Of a DNA stretch of 64,000 bases, positions 40,916 through 51,004 are shown in pieces (within the stretch, counting starts at the first letter, position 1; the number at the start of each line of letters is the position of its first letter). The notes beneath the pieces were generated by a model that saw only the letters and a list, made by a program, of their open reading frames with translations, was not told where the DNA came from and ran no database searches. Location of the stretch: assembly GCF_001655675.1 (NCBI RefSeq), contig NZ_LYRP01000022.1, positions 434,001 through 498,000 on the forward strand. The letters run 5' to 3'. Position numbers and translations under genes: made by a program. The DNA is from Mangrovibacter phragmitis (GTDB lineage: Bacteria > Pseudomonadota > Gammaproteobacteria > Enterobacterales > Enterobacteriaceae).

Positions 40916-42337
40916 ATGAAACCTGAAACACCTTCTTTTGAAGCACAGCAGATTATTCGGTTACGGCGTGGCGACATGGTTCGCCGGCTGGTAAGGCGAG
41001 ACAAAACGCCACTGGCAGTTCTTATTATGGCCGCTGTTGTAGGGACTCTGGCAGGTCTTGCCGGGGTTGGTTTTGAGAAAGCTGTTAATTGGGTATTACA
41101 TTACCGAATGAGCATGCTACTCAACTTTGCTGATTCTCCTTTTCTGGTATGGCCGCTGGCATTTATAGCCTCTGCACTACTGGCAATGGTGGGGTATTGG
41201 CTGGTTCGCCGTTTTGCCCAGGAAGCGGGTGGTTCAGGCATTCCAGAAATAGAAGGTGCATTGGAGGAGTTACGCCCGGTTCGCTGGTGGCGAGTTATTC
41301 CAGTGAAGTTTTTTGGTGGGATGGGCACCCTTGGGGCTGGTATGGTGCTTGGGCGTGAAGGCCCAACCGTGCAACTGGGAGGAAATATCGGGCGTATGGT
41401 GCTCGATATATTTCGTATTCGTGGCGCTGAATCCCGCCATACATTGTTGGCGACAGGGGCTGCAGCCGGGTTAGCCGCGGCGTTTAATGCACCACTGGCA
41501 GGCATATTATTCATTATTGAAGAGATGCGCCCACAATTTCGCTACAGCCTGATTTCGATTAAGGCCGTGTTTATTGGTGTGATCATGTCCACGATTGTTT
41601 TCCGTTACTTCAATGGCGAAGTATCGGTGATAGAAGTGGGTAAACTCAGCGTGGCGCCGGTCAATACGTTATGGCTGTATCTGATCCTCGGGATGATTTT
41701 CGGGATTGTCGGTCCGATTTTTAATTCACTTATTTTTCGTACCCAGGATATGTTTCAACGCCTACACGGCGGTGAGATAACAAAATGGGTATTGATCGGC
41801 GGAGTCCTGGGTGGTGTGTGTGGGGTTTTGGGTTTTATTGAACCGGAAGCGGCTGGCGGTGGCTTTAATCTAATCCCTATTGCAGCAGCAGGGAACTATG
41901 CGGTAGGGACACTGCTGTTTATCTTTATTGCACGCATTATTACTACTTTGTTGTGTTTTAGTTCTGGTGCTCCGGGCGGGATTTTTGCACCAATGCTTGC
42001 GCTGGGGACACTTTTTGGCACCGCCTACGGTATGGCCTGTACCGCCTGGTTTCCCGGGTATCACCTGGAAGCGGGGACATTTGCTATTGCAGGAATGGGG
42101 GCGCTGTTTGCTGCATCAGTGCGTGCTCCACTGACCGGTATCGTGCTGGTACTGGAGATGACCGATAATTATCAGCTCATTTTGCCAATGATTATCACCT
42201 GTCTCGGCGCTACGCTGTTAGCACAATTCTTAGGCGGAAAACCGCTGTATTCTTCTATTCTGGCGCGCACATTGGCCAAACAGGATGCGCAGCAGAAAAC
42301 CGCCCAACCCGAGGCGGCTTCACTGGAGAATACTTGA
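40916..42337 (+). CDS. clcA: H+/Cl- exchange transporter ClcA
   Basis: This CLC antiporter exchanges two chloride ions for one proton and supports extreme acid resistance. The 473 residues equal E. coli ClcA. The gating glutamate Glu148 (GREGP), the inner proton glutamate in FIIEEM, the selectivity motif GSGIPE and GGIFAP are all present, so it should be an exchanger and not a channel. Confidence 0.96.
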   Translation: MKPETPSFEAQQIIRLRRGDMVRRLVRRDKTPLAVLIMAAVVGTLAGLAGVGFEKAVNWVLHYRMSMLLNFADSPFLVWPLAFIASALLAMVGYWLVRRFAQEAGGSGIPEIEGALEELRPVRWWRVIPVKFFGGMGTLGAGMVLGREGPTVQLGGNIGRMVLDIFRIRGAESRHTLLATGAAAGLAAAFNAPLAGILFIIEEMRPQFRYSLISIKAVFIGVIMSTIVFRYFNGEVSVIEVGKLSVAPVNTLWLYLILGMIFGIVGPIFNSLIFRTQDMFQRLHGGEITKWVLIGGVLGGVCGVLGFIEPEAAGGGFNLIPIAAAGNYAVGTLLFIFIARIITTLLCFSSGAPGGIFAPMLALGTLFGTAYGMACTAWFPGYHLEAGTFAIAGMGALFAASVRAPLTGIVLVLEMTDNYQLILPMIITCLGATLLAQFLGGKPLYSSILARTLAKQDAQQKTAQPEAASLENT

Positions 42338-42378
42338 ACGATTCACCAGGGTATTAGATAATCACCAATAAGTACTGG

Positions 42379-42444
42379 CGCAAGACAGGTGTATCCACCG
42401 GGTATTGTGTTGTCTGGCAGGCCTGTTTGTGGTCATGTCTTGCG
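42379..42444 (+). promoter_or_regulatory. Long-range inverted repeat in the erpA leader
   Basis: CGCAAGACA (42379-42387) and TGTCTTGCG (42436-42444) are exactly complementary, 48 nt apart. The enclosed segment holds a small GGTG/CACC hairpin and the palindrome CAGGCCTG. The right arm ends about 28 nt before the erpA ATG, so this could be a folded 5' UTR. Whether the promoter lies upstream of it is not known. Confidence 0.45.
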
Positions 42445-42472
42445 TGAGTTGTTTCTTCGTTGGGAGCAGAAA

Positions 42473-42817
42473 ATGAGTGATGATGTCGCGTTGCCGTTGC
42501 AGTTTACTGATGCAGCAGCTAATAAAGTAAAAAGTCTGATCGCGGATGAAGAGAACCCGAATCTGAAGTTGCGTGTGTATATTACTGGCGGTGGTTGTAG
42601 TGGATTTCAGTATGGTTTTACCTTTGATGATCAGATTAACGAAGGTGATATGACCATCGAAAAACAGGGTGTGGCACTGGTTGTTGACCCAATGAGCCTG
42701 CAGTATCTGGTTGGTGGCGCGGTAGACTATACCGAAGGACTTGAAGGTTCGCGTTTTGTGGTAAATAACCCCAATGCGAAAAGCACCTGTGGCTGTGGTT
42801 CTTCTTTCAGTATCTGA
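42473..42817 (+). CDS. erpA: A-type iron-sulfur carrier ErpA
   Basis: It delivers Fe-S clusters to apo-targets, notably the isoprenoid enzymes IspG and IspH. The 114 residues have the three cluster cysteines in GGGCSGFQ and CGCGSSF. The start at 42473 ([14 protein letters not shown] upstream) matches E. coli; a longer in-frame start would add 28 unconserved residues. Confidence 0.96.
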   Translation: MSDDVALPLQFTDAAANKVKSLIADEENPNLKLRVYITGGGCSGFQYGFTFDDQINEGDMTIEKQGVALVVDPMSLQYLVGGAVDYTEGLEGSRFVVNNPNAKSTCGCGSSFSI

Positions 42818-42843
42818 CCAGCCTTAGTGATGTTTTGCCACCT

Positions 42844-42867
42844 GACGCCGTGCACATGCACGGCGTC
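42844..42867. terminator. GC-rich hairpin between erpA and yadS
   Basis: GACGCCGTGC and GCACGGCGTC form a perfect 10-bp stem with an ACAT loop in the convergent gap. T-tracts are short on both strands. Confidence 0.65.
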
Positions 42868-42901
42868 GTCGTTTTGGCCGGATGGCGCTATGACTTGTGT
42901 G

Positions 42902-43525
42902 TCAGTGCGTTCTGTCATCCAGAGCAAAGGTGGGGAGCTTCAGGTGCCAGCGAATTGCGGCCAGGCGAATAGCCAGCGTGATTACCATGCCAGCCATACT
43001 GGCGATTTCAAGTGGTACGCCAAAAGTGTAGTACGCTGTTGCATGGACAATTCCGCCGGCAATACAGGCTGTTGCATAGATTTCCGTTCTGAGGATCATG
43101 GGGACCTCCCGGGCCAGAACATCACGAATAATCCCACCACCGACACCCGTTACCACACCCATACAGATGGCAACCAGTGGGCCGGTATCTGCAGCAAAGG
43201 CCTTATTTACTCCTATGCCGACAAAAACAGCCAGTCCAACGGCGTCAAGTACTGGCAGGATCCACTTTGGTAGGCGCCGGGGCTGGCGAACTAACAAGAT
43301 AGTCAACATGCAGGTCACCATCGCAACGACCAGGTCAGTTGGGTCTTTTACCCAAAAAACCGGTCCGTTATTCAGGGCCATATCCCGTATTGTGCCACCG
43401 CCAATAGCAGTTACTACCCCAAGCACCAGCACTCCAAAAGGGTCCATACGCAGCTTGCCCGCTAACAAAACACCTGAAATAGCAAAAACAGCGGTACCGA
43501 TGATATCCAGCCAGTACACCAACAT
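42902..43525 (-). CDS. yadS: TRIC-type inner-membrane protein YadS
   Basis: This 207-residue protein is of the UPF0126/TRIC family, with two repeated three-helix units and glycine-rich loops (AIGGGTIRDM and GVGGGIIRDV). Eukaryotic and archaeal relatives are trimeric cation channels, and some bacterial relatives are linked to glycine transport. Its role in this organism is unknown. It lies downstream of btuF. Confidence 0.9.
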   Translation of the reverse strand: MLVYWLDIIGTAVFAISGVLLAGKLRMDPFGVLVLGVVTAIGGGTIRDMALNNGPVFWVKDPTDLVVAMVTCMLTILLVRQPRRLPKWILPVLDAVGLAVFVGIGVNKAFAADTGPLVAICMGVVTGVGGGIIRDVLAREVPMILRTEIYATACIAGGIVHATAYYTFGVPLEIASMAGMVITLAIRLAAIRWHLKLPTFALDDRTH

Positions 43526-43585
43526 GGTCTTCCTCTTGAATGCTTTTCCAAAACATTTCCCAACGGATTGATGCCGCCAGGTGAG

Positions 43586-44410
43586 TTAATGCGCCAGCTT
43601 GTTTACATTGGGCAAACCAGCCAGCGCTGCACATATCTGTTGTGCGGCGAGGATAATACGTGGGCCTGCACGTTCAAACCAGTCGTTATTTACCGCAATA
43701 ACCGACGCTGAAAGTTGATTGTGCCAAAATTGTTCAATTTTTGGGATTTGTGTCTCATCACCGGTAACCAGAATCACCTGGGGTTTCCTGGCCAGAACCT
43801 GCTCGCGGCTAACCTGCGGCCAGGGAACTGCACTGTTGGCAAAAACGTTATCACCTCCACATACCTGCAGGACCTGGTTCTGAATGGAGTGTTGGCCGGT
43901 TGTGAACAGTGGCTGACCACCAAATTGTAAAAACACCCGCTTGCGTGGGGTGGCAGCATAGCGTTTTTCAAGCGCCGCAAATTGTGACATCAACGTATCC
44001 GCGGCCTTTAATGCCTGTTCCGGGTGGGGACTCCACGCAGCCAGGTGGCGAATGGCATCCGCAACCTGAGAGACATTTTGCGGGTCAAGCCACAATACAT
44101 GAATCCCCAACGCAGATAGCTGGCCGACCTGCCTTTGAGCATTAGCCCCCTGCCAGGCGATCACCAGGTCGGGCTTTAATGCGACGATGCGTTCGAGATT
44201 AATGCCCTGCCAGTTTGCCACCTGCTCAATAGACTTTGCCGCTGGTGGGTAATCAGACCAGGCGCTGACAGCAACAGGGGTGATCCCGGCAGCAAAAGCC
44301 AGCTCCGTATTACCAGGCGAGAGTGTAATGACACGCGGCGCGGCCATAAGCCACGCCGGGAAGAGCAATAAAGCGAATACACGTAAAAACAGGAGATTAA
44401 CTCTGAGCAA
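43586..44410 (-). CDS. btuF: Periplasmic vitamin B12-binding protein
   Basis: It delivers cobalamin to the BtuCD importer. It has a signal peptide ending WLMA-APRV and the class III binding-protein fold with conserved [36 protein letters not shown] and [11 protein letters not shown]. There is no ATG before the signal peptide. I chose TTG at 44410 because it gives an N-terminus of nearly the E. coli length (274 against 266 residues overall) and overlaps the mtnN stop by 14 bp. A second TTG at 44458 would lengthen the overlap. btuC and btuD are not nearby, as in E. coli. Confidence 0.88.
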   Translation of the reverse strand: MLRVNLLFLRVFALLLFPAWLMAAPRVITLSPGNTELAFAAGITPVAVSAWSDYPPAAKSIEQVANWQGINLERIVALKPDLVIAWQGANAQRQVGQLSALGIHVLWLDPQNVSQVADAIRHLAAWSPHPEQALKAADTLMSQFAALEKRYAATPRKRVFLQFGGQPLFTTGQHSIQNQVLQVCGGDNVFANSAVPWPQVSREQVLARKPQVILVTGDETQIPKIEQFWHNQLSASVIAVNNDWFERAGPRIILAAQQICAALAGLPNVNKLAH

Positions 44411-45095
44411 GTTTTTGTACCAGGCGCTCAACCAGCAAAGTAGATTGCTTCGCCGCAACAGTCAGAAACTCGTCAAAACTCAGATGTGATTGTTGGTCTG
44501 CCACATCGGAAATGGCGCGTACCACAACAAAAGGCACGGAAAATTTATGGCAGACATGACCAATTGCTGTTGCTTCCATTTCTACTGCTATTGCTTTCGG
44601 GAAATTGTGGCGAATTTTAGCCAGACCCACGGAGCCATTAATAAATGCATCACCGCTAACAACCAGTCCGCGTACGGCGTGAAACGACAACTCAGTAATG
44701 CATTGTTCCGCAGCTTCCACCAGTTTTTCATCGGCTTTAAAGCCGGCAGGACACCCTGGAAGTTGTCCATATTCATAGCCAAATGCGGTCACATCAGCAT
44801 CGTGATAGCGAACTTCATCAGAAACCACGATATCACCTACTTTTAGTGTTGGCGCCAGGCCACCAGCTGAGCCGGTGTTAATAATGACATCGGGTTTGCA
44901 GTGCTCAAGTAACAATGTCGCGCCAACGGCTGCAGACACTTTACCTATCCCGGATTTTAACAGTGCGACCTCTGTACCGTTTAACGTACCAGTATAGATT
45001 TCGCAACCAGCCAGTTTTATTGTCTGGCGGTTTTCGATTTTGTCACGCAAGAGCGTAACTTCTTCTTCCATTGCACCAATGATGCCTGCTTTCAT
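44397..45095 (-). CDS. mtnN: 5'-methylthioadenosine/S-adenosylhomocysteine nucleosidase
   Basis: It hydrolyses methylthioadenosine (from SpeE), S-adenosylhomocysteine and 5'-deoxyadenosine, releasing adenine. The 232 residues from [12 protein letters not shown] equal E. coli Mtn[16 protein letters not shown] and the catalytic Asp in VRAISDVAD are present. An ATG two codons upstream leaves almost no space after the AGG ribosome binding site, so 45095 was preferred. It is followed by btuF in the same transcript and divergent from dgt. Confidence 0.96.
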   Translation of the reverse strand: MKAGIIGAMEEEVTLLRDKIENRQTIKLAGCEIYTGTLNGTEVALLKSGIGKVSAAVGATLLLEHCKPDVIINTGSAGGLAPTLKVGDIVVSDEVRYHDADVTAFGYEYGQLPGCPAGFKADEKLVEAAEQCITELSFHAVRGLVVSGDAFINGSVGLAKIRHNFPKAIAVEMEATAIGHVCHKFSVPFVVVRAISDVADQQSHLSFDEFLTVAAKQSTLLVERLVQKLAQS

Positions 45096-45191
45096 AGCCA
45101 TACCTGTTTAAATGATGTATTCAGAGACATAGTCTATCATGGCAGACAAACAGGATTTAATCGGATTATTTTTCCCTTTCAAGGCGGTGAT

Positions 45192-46703
45192 ATGGGTGAG
45201 TTCAACTTCCAAAAGAAAATAAACTGGCATCGTCAATTCCGTTCGCCAGAAGGGACAAAAAACGAGCACGAAATCCAGCGGATTTTTGAAAGTGATCGTG
45301 GGCGAATTATTAATTCTGCGGCCATTCGCCGGTTGCAACAAAAAACGCAAGTATTCCCTCTGGAGCGCAATGCTGCAGTACGTACACGTCTGACCCATTC
45401 AATGGAAGTACAGCAGGTGGGGCGCTATATTGCTAAAGAAGTTATCAGTCGCCTGAAAGAAGCCCGGTTGCTGGAGCAATATGGGTTGAGTGAGCTGACC
45501 GGCCCATTCGAGAGTATTGTTGAAATGGCCTGCCTGATGCACGACGTTGGTAATCCGCCATTCGGGCATTTTGGTGAAGCAGCCATCAACGACTGGTTCC
45601 GGCAACGCCTGCTTCCCGGTGTTGATAACGATGCGCAGGGAAAAGAATCTCGCGCAGCAGAGGTTTTGTGTTTACGTGAAGGGGAGACCGCCCTGAATAC
45701 CCTGCGCCAGCATGTAATAACAGATTTGTGCCACTTTGAAGGAAATGCTCAGGGTATTCGTTTGGTTAATACCTTGATGCGTATGAACCTCACCTGGGCA
45801 CAAATGGGGTGTATTTTAAAATACACCCGGCCAGCCTGGGAAAGCGGCCCGGCGCCAGAGGGCTTCCACTATTTAATGAAAAAACCGGGTTTTTATCTTT
45901 CAGAAGCGAATTATATTGTACGGTTACGTAAAGAACTTTCACTTGAGGAAAATTGTCGTTTCCCACTTACCTGGATAATGGAGGCTGCAGATGATATTTC
46001 CTATTGCGTTGCCGATTTAGAGGATGCTGTAGAAAAGCGGATTTTTAGCCTTGAACAACTTTATCAGCACCTTTCTACCGCCTGGGGGGAGCATCACTCA
46101 GGAGACTTATTTTCTCTGGTTGTGGAAGATGCCTGGGAAAAGTCGCGAGCAGGAAAAGTACGCAGTGGTGCGGAAGATGTGTTCTTTATGTATTTACGTG
46201 TTAATACTCTCAGTAAACTGGTGCCGCATGCCGCCCGGCGGTTTATTGATAATCTGCCAGAAATATACCCAGGGCATTTTAATCATGCCCTGTTGGAAGA
46301 TGATAGTTCGTACAGCCGTTTACTTGGCATGTTCAAACGTGTTGCCATGCGTCACGTTTTCTCGCACCCGGACGTTGAGCAACTTGAACTACAAGGTTAC
46401 CGTGTAATCAGTGGGTTACTGGATATTTACCGGCCATTACTCCTGTTGCCACTTGCGGATTTCCAGTTATTAGTTTCAGAGGGAAATGTACGCCGGCTGC
46501 CAATTGAAAGCCGGCTGTTTCATAAACTATCCAGCAAACATTGTATGGCGTATCAGGAAGCCATTGAGAAACTGGATAACACACAATCTGAATATCCTGT
46601 CTGGGAGTTCTATTATCGTTGTCGGCTTATTCAGGACTATATCAGTGGTATGACAGATTTGTATGCGTGGGATGAATATCGACGCCTGATGGCTGTGGAA
46701 TAA
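45192..46703 (+). CDS. dgt: Deoxyguanosinetriphosphate triphosphohydrolase
   Basis: It cleaves dGTP to deoxyguanosine and tripolyphosphate. The HD-domain metal ligands are visible in [21 protein letters not shown] and the later [14 protein letters not shown]. The 503 residues compare with 505 in E. coli. The region around residues 140-165 is the least conserved. It is divergent from mtnN and upstream of degP. Confidence 0.95.
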   Translation: MGEFNFQKKINWHRQFRSPEGTKNEHEIQRIFESDRGRIINSAAIRRLQQKTQVFPLERNAAVRTRLTHSMEVQQVGRYIAKEVISRLKEARLLEQYGLSELTGPFESIVEMACLMHDVGNPPFGHFGEAAINDWFRQRLLPGVDNDAQGKESRAAEVLCLREGETALNTLRQHVITDLCHFEGNAQGIRLVNTLMRMNLTWAQMGCILKYTRPAWESGPAPEGFHYLMKKPGFYLSEANYIVRLRKELSLEENCRFPLTWIMEAADDISYCVADLEDAVEKRIFSLEQLYQHLSTAWGEHHSGDLFSLVVEDAWEKSRAGKVRSGAEDVFFMYLRVNTLSKLVPHAARRFIDNLPEIYPGHFNHALLEDDSSYSRLLGMFKRVAMRHVFSHPDVEQLELQGYRVISGLLDIYRPLLLLPLADFQLLVSEGNVRRLPIESRLFHKLSSKHCMAYQEAIEKLDNTQSEYPVWEFYYRCRLIQDYISGMTDLYAWDEYRRLMAVE

Positions 46704-46717
46704 TACCAGCGAGATTT

Positions 46718-46742
46718 GTAAAGATGCACAATACTTTTTTAC
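46718..46742 (+). promoter_or_regulatory. Probable CpxR site upstream of degP
   Basis: GTAAA at 46718-46722 begins a segment that matches my recollection of the CpxR-bound region of the E. coli degP promoter (GTAAAGANG...ACAATA), ending in TTTTTTAC. It lies about 45 bp upstream of the sigma-E -35 element. Confidence 0.5.
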
Positions 46743-46762
46743 TTTTATGAAAACGCTGTCGT

Positions 46763-46791
46763 GGAACTTAACGCTATAAATATGACTCTGA
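46763..46791 (+). promoter_or_regulatory. Sigma-E promoter of degP
   Basis: GGAACTT (-35) and TCTGA (-10) are separated by 17 bp and placed as in the well-characterised E. coli degP promoter. GGAACTT is the exact sigma-E consensus. This links degP to envelope stress signalled through RseP, which is also in this window. Confidence 0.8.
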
Positions 46792-46844
46792 TAACCACGA
46801 ACACAGCAACGTTGTATTACCTGCTTAATTTGAGAATGAGCCAT

Positions 46845-48278
46845 ATGAAAAAAACGACACTAGCATTGAGCGCCCTGGCACTGAGCCTGGGCCTGGCATT
46901 AAATCCGGTAACAGCGCTGGCGGCGGAAACCTCTTCCGCTACAACTTCGCAAGAAATGCCCAGCCTGGCACCTATGCTGGAAAAAATTATGCCTTCTGTC
47001 GTCAGTATTAATGTCGAAGGTAGCACGACAGTGAATACGCCACGCATGTCGCGTAATTTCCAGCAGTTCTTTGGCGATAACTCGCCCTTCTGCCAGGATG
47101 GTTCGCCATTCCAGAACTCACCCTTCTGCCAGGGGGGAGGGAATGGTGGCGGTGCTGATGGCAGCCAGCAGCAGAAATTTATGGCACTGGGCTCCGGTGT
47201 CATTATTGATGCAGCTAAAGGCTATGTAGTAACCAATAACCACGTTGTTGAAAACGCTACATCAATTAAAGTGCAACTGAGCGATGGGCGCCGGTTTGAC
47301 GCAAAAGTTGTTGGAAAAGACCCGCGCTCTGATATTGCGCTGATCCAACTTAAAGATCCGAAAAACCTGACTGCGATAAAAATTGCTGATTCCGATAATT
47401 TACGGGTTGGTGATTATACCGTAGCGATTGGTAACCCTTATGGTCTGGGCGAGACTGTTACTTCGGGGATTGTTTCCGCTCTGGGGCGTAGTGGTCTGAA
47501 TGTTGAGAATTATGAGAACTTCATTCAAACCGACGCCGCTATTAACCGGGGTAACTCTGGCGGTGCGCTGGTTAACCTCAAAGGTGAGCTAATTGGGATT
47601 AACACAGCAATCCTGGCTCCGGATGGCGGCAACATCGGTATTGGTTTTGCTATCCCGAGTAATATGGTGAAAAACCTGACAGAGCAAATGATTCAGTACG
47701 GGCAGGTGCGCCGTGGTGAATTGGGCATTATGGGCACAGAACTGAACTCTGAACTGGCTAAGGCAATGAAAGTTGACGCTCAGCGTGGTGCTTTTGTAAG
47801 CCAGGTGTTGCCAAACTCTTCTGCAGCCAAAGCAGGTATTAAAGCCGGGGACGTGATTGTCTCTATGAACGATAAACCGATTAACAGCTTTGCTGCGTTA
47901 CGTGCTGAAATTGGTTCTATGCCAGTGGGCAGTAAAATGAAACTGGGCTTGTTGCGTGAAGGCAAGCGTATTGACGTGAATGTTGAATTGCAGCAGAGCA
48001 GCCAAACCCAGGTGGATTCATCCAGTATCTTCAGCGGTATCGAAGGTGCAGAGATGAGCAATCGTGCCGGTAAAGATAAAGGCGTGGTAGTGAACAGTGT
48101 GAAAGCCGGTTCACAGGCGGCGCGTATCGGGCTGAAGAAAGGCGATATTATCGTGGGGGCAAATCAGCAACCAGTGAATAACATTGCTGAACTGCGCAAA
48201 ATCCTGGATAGCAAACCGAGTGTACTGGCGTTAAATATTCAACGTGGTGACAGCTCCATTTATCTGCTCCTTCAGTAA
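46845..48278 (+). CDS. degP: Periplasmic serine protease/chaperone DegP
   Basis: It degrades or refolds misfolded envelope proteins. From 46845 it is 477 residues: Sec signal (MKKTTLALSALALSLGL..., cut near LAA), a chymotrypsin-like domain with His (TNNHVV), Asp (RSDIAL) and Ser (GNSGGAL), an LA loop rich in Gly with paired CQDG/CQGG cysteines, then two PDZ domains (about 280-375 and 390-470). An upstream in-frame start would overlap the sigma-E promoter and is rejected. Confidence 0.97.
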   Translation: MKKTTLALSALALSLGLALNPVTALAAETSSATTSQEMPSLAPMLEKIMPSVVSINVEGSTTVNTPRMSRNFQQFFGDNSPFCQDGSPFQNSPFCQGGGNGGGADGSQQQKFMALGSGVIIDAAKGYVVTNNHVVENATSIKVQLSDGRRFDAKVVGKDPRSDIALIQLKDPKNLTAIKIADSDNLRVGDYTVAIGNPYGLGETVTSGIVSALGRSGLNVENYENFIQTDAAINRGNSGGALVNLKGELIGINTAILAPDGGNIGIGFAIPSNMVKNLTEQMIQYGQVRRGELGIMGTELNSELAKAMKVDAQRGAFVSQVLPNSSAAKAGIKAGDVIVSMNDKPINSFAALRAEIGSMPVGSKMKLGLLREGKRIDVNVELQQSSQTQVDSSSIFSGIEGAEMSNRAGKDKGVVVNSVKAGSQAARIGLKKGDIIVGANQQPVNNIAELRKILDSKPSVLALNIQRGDSSIYLLLQ

Positions 48279-48308
48279 TGCATTACTAATTAATTTCTTC
48301 GAGTTAAA

Positions 48309-48330
48309 GGCCGCGTATGCGGCCTTTTTT
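48309..48330 (+). terminator. Intrinsic terminator after degP
   Basis: GGCCGC and GCGGCC form a perfect stem around GTAT, followed by six T residues. Confidence 0.93.
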
Positions 48331-48441
48331 GTGAGCTTTTACACAACTCTGCATTATTACCTGGTGAATTGGTCATTTGCCCAATGTAAGGCATCTGCCT
48401 CTTCATTATGCTGTGCTGATGACGTACAGGAGGCGGCAAAT

Positions 48442-49602
48442 ATGGCAGGCTGGCACTTTGATACGAGAATGGCGCAAGAGATAGTAGCTCGTACCATGAA
48501 GATAATTGATACCAATATCAACGTGATGGATGCGCGCGGGCGGATAATTGGTAGTGGCGACCAGGAGCGTATTGGGGAATTGCACGAAGGGGCATTACTG
48601 GTACTGTCCCAGGGGCGCGTTGTTGACATTGATAATGCTGTTGCCCGCCATTTGCATGGTGTCCGGGAAGGGATCAATTTGCCCTTACGCCTTGAAGGCG
48701 AGATAGTGGGGGTGATTGGGCTGACAGGTGAACCAGAGAACTTACGTAAATATGGTGAGCTGGTATGCATGACGGCGGAGATGATGCTGGAGCAGTCTCG
48801 CCTGATGCACTTACTGGCACAAGACAGCCGTTTGCGTGAAGAACTGGTGATGAACCTGGTTCAGGCAGAAACCATTACACCTGCATTAAGTGAGTGGGCA
48901 CAACGGCTGGGAATTGACCTGACGATGCCCAGAGTGGTGGCTGTGGTTGAAGTCGATAGCGGGCAGTTAGGAGTGGATTCTGCCATGGATGAACTTCAGC
49001 AACTGCAAACAGCATTAACCACACCTGAGCGAAATAACCTGGTGGCGATTGTCTCTCTGAGTGAAATGGTGGTATTGAAACCTGCACTGAATCAGTATGG
49101 GCGATGGGATGCCGATGATCACCGACGCCGGGTAGATGTTCTGTTGTCGCGAATGAAAGAAAACGGCCAACTACGTTTTCGCGTCGCTCTGGGAAACTAT
49201 TTTACTGGCGAAGGGAGCATTGCCCGTTCTTACCGAACGGCGCGCACCACTATGATGGTGGGTAAACAACGTATGCCAGACAGCCGTAGTTATTTTTACC
49301 AGGATCTGATGCTGCCTGTCTTACTTGACAGCCTGCGTGGCGGCTGGCAGGCGAATGAACTTGCCCGTCCTTTGGAGAGGCTCAGGGCAATGGATAATAA
49401 CGGCTTGTTGCGTCGCACATTAACCGCCTGGTTTCGCCATAATGTACAGCCACTGGCAACATCCAAATCTCTGTTTATTCACCGTAATACTTTAGAGTAC
49501 CGACTGAACAGAATTGCGGAACTGACCGGGCTTGATTTAAGTAGTTTTGACGACCGGCTGCTGTTGTATATTGCGTTACAGCTGGATGAACAGCATGGCT
49601 AA
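48442..49602 (+). CDS. cdaR: Sugar diacid regulator CdaR
   Basis: It activates glucarate, galactarate and glycerate use genes in E. coli, including its own. The N-terminal sugar diacid-binding domain (about 1-135) is followed by a GGDEF-like middle part and a C-terminal PucR-type helix-turn-helix (HRNTLEYRLNRIAEL). The ATG at 48442 has AGGAGG 8 nt upstream and gives 386 residues (E. coli: 385); longer frames would run through the degP terminator. The target genes are not in this window. Confidence 0.95.
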   Translation: MAGWHFDTRMAQEIVARTMKIIDTNINVMDARGRIIGSGDQERIGELHEGALLVLSQGRVVDIDNAVARHLHGVREGINLPLRLEGEIVGVIGLTGEPENLRKYGELVCMTAEMMLEQSRLMHLLAQDSRLREELVMNLVQAETITPALSEWAQRLGIDLTMPRVVAVVEVDSGQLGVDSAMDELQQLQTALTTPERNNLVAIVSLSEMVVLKPALNQYGRWDADDHRRRVDVLLSRMKENGQLRFRVALGNYFTGEGSIARSYRTARTTMMVGKQRMPDSRSYFYQDLMLPVLLDSLRGGWQANELARPLERLRAMDNNGLLRRTLTAWFRHNVQPLATSKSLFIHRNTLEYRLNRIAELTGLDLSSFDDRLLLYIALQLDEQHG

Positions 49603-49627
49603 AGAAAAGGCTGGCTTAGCGCCAGCC
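49601..49627 (-). terminator. Terminator between cdaR and yaeH
   Basis: GGCTGGC and GCCAGCC pair around TTAGC. On the minus strand the stem runs into TTTTCTTT, so it mainly serves yaeH. Confidence 0.8.
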
Positions 49628-49633
49628 TGAAGG

Positions 49634-50020
49634 TCATTTACGGGTGAGTTTTTCCAGATCGGCTTCGATTTCGCTGATCTTGTTGGCAACAACACTTTCA
49701 AGATGGCGCAGATCGTCAAGAATTTTTCTTTTCAGATCGACTTCACTACGGTCGCGCTGGCAAATTTGATCCAACTCATCAATAACGTAACGGAGATTTG
49801 GGCTGATTTCCTGAATCTCTTTATAACCCTGACCTACACTGTCTGACACAACTGTTTTACGCTGGCGTGGGTATTTGAATTTAACGCTTTTAGCGAAAAA
49901 CTCGCCCTTATCCTTATGAAAATAGATCTTCAGGATATCATTATTCGCTTCCTGTCGGAGGCTGTAACGATCAATTTCATCAGGATTGGTAATACCCAGG
50001 CTTTTCAGATTATCGTACAT
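49634..50020 (-). CDS. yaeH: UPF0325 family protein YaeH
   Basis: This is a 128-residue conserved cytosolic protein of unknown function, nearly identical to E. coli YaeH. The C-terminal 50 residues are strongly charged and likely a helical coiled coil ([14 protein letters not shown]...[11 protein letters not shown]). It is a separate unit downstream of dapD. Confidence 0.92.
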   Translation of the reverse strand: MYDNLKSLGITNPDEIDRYSLRQEANNDILKIYFHKDKGEFFAKSVKFKYPRQRKTVVSDSVGQGYKEIQEISPNLRYVIDELDQICQRDRSEVDLKRKILDDLRHLESVVANKISEIEADLEKLTRK

Positions 50021-50093
50021 AGCGGTACCCTCAGCGAATAAATAACTATTAGATAATTAACGAAAAAAAGTGTTTCCGCCAGTGCCAGATACA

Positions 50094-50120
50094 AAAAAGG
50101 CAGGTTCTCCCTGCCTTTTT
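50094..50120 (-). terminator. Terminator after dapD
   Basis: GGCAGG and CCTGCC pair around a 5-nt loop, with an A-run on one side and a T-run on the other. It works for dapD on the minus strand. Confidence 0.88.
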
Positions 50121-50130
50121 ATCACCGCCA

Positions 50131-50955
50131 TTAGTCAATGGTACGCAGCAACTCGTTGATACCCACTTTGCCACGGGTCTTCGCGTCGACTTTCTTCACG
50201 ATAACCGCACAGTACAGGCTGTACTTACCATCTTTAGACGGCAGGTTGCCAGATACCACGACAGAGCCAGCAGGTACGCGGCCATAGTGAATTTCGCCAG
50301 TTTCACGGTCATAAATACGTGTGCTTTGGCCAATATAGACGCCCATAGAGATAACTGAGCCTTCTTCAACAATAACCCCTTCAACAACTTCAGAACGGGC
50401 ACCAATAAAGCAGTTATCTTCAATGATGGTCGGGTTTGCCTGCAGCGGTTCCAGAACCCCACCAATACCCACACCACCAGACAGATGCACGTTTTTACCA
50501 ATTTGCGCACAAGAACCTACAGTGGCCCAGGTATCGACCATCGTACCTTCATCGACGTAAGCGCCAATATTGACATAAGAAGGCATCAGTACAGTGTTGC
50601 GGGCGATAAATGCACCCTGGCGAACGGCTGCCGGCGGCACAACACGGAAACCTTCTTTCTGGAAGCGTGCTTCGTCGTAATCGGCGAATTTCATCGGCAC
50701 TTTGTCATAGAAGCGGCTTTCAGCGCCGTCAATGACCTGATTGTCGTTAATACGGAAAGAAAGCAGCACAGCTTTCTTGAGCCATTGATGGGTTACCCAT
50801 TGGCCGTCAATCTTTTCCGCAACGCGCAGCGCGCCGCTGTCGAGCAGTGAAATCACCTGGTTAATTGCTTCACGGGTGACTGTATCTACATTGACCGGCG
50901 TAATATCTGCCCGGCGCTCAAACGCGGACTCAATAATGTTCTGTAGCTGCTGCAT
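50131..50955 (-). CDS. dapD: Tetrahydrodipicolinate N-succinyltransferase
   Basis: It catalyses the succinylation step of the lysine/diaminopimelate pathway, using succinyl-CoA. The 274 residues equal E. coli DapD. A helical N-terminal domain precedes a left-handed beta-helix of hexapeptide repeats ([14 protein letters not shown]...[21 protein letters not shown]). It lies 49 bp downstream of glnD. Confidence 0.97.
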   Translation of the reverse strand: MQQLQNIIESAFERRADITPVNVDTVTREAINQVISLLDSGALRVAEKIDGQWVTHQWLKKAVLLSFRINDNQVIDGAESRFYDKVPMKFADYDEARFQKEGFRVVPPAAVRQGAFIARNTVLMPSYVNIGAYVDEGTMVDTWATVGSCAQIGKNVHLSGGVGIGGVLEPLQANPTIIEDNCFIGARSEVVEGVIVEEGSVISMGVYIGQSTRIYDRETGEIHYGRVPAGSVVVSGNLPSKDGKYSLYCAVIVKKVDAKTRGKVGINELLRTID

Positions 50956-51004
50956 TGTTAATCATTTCCTGATGTTTTATGTGAATGACATGAAAAAAAC
51001 TTCA

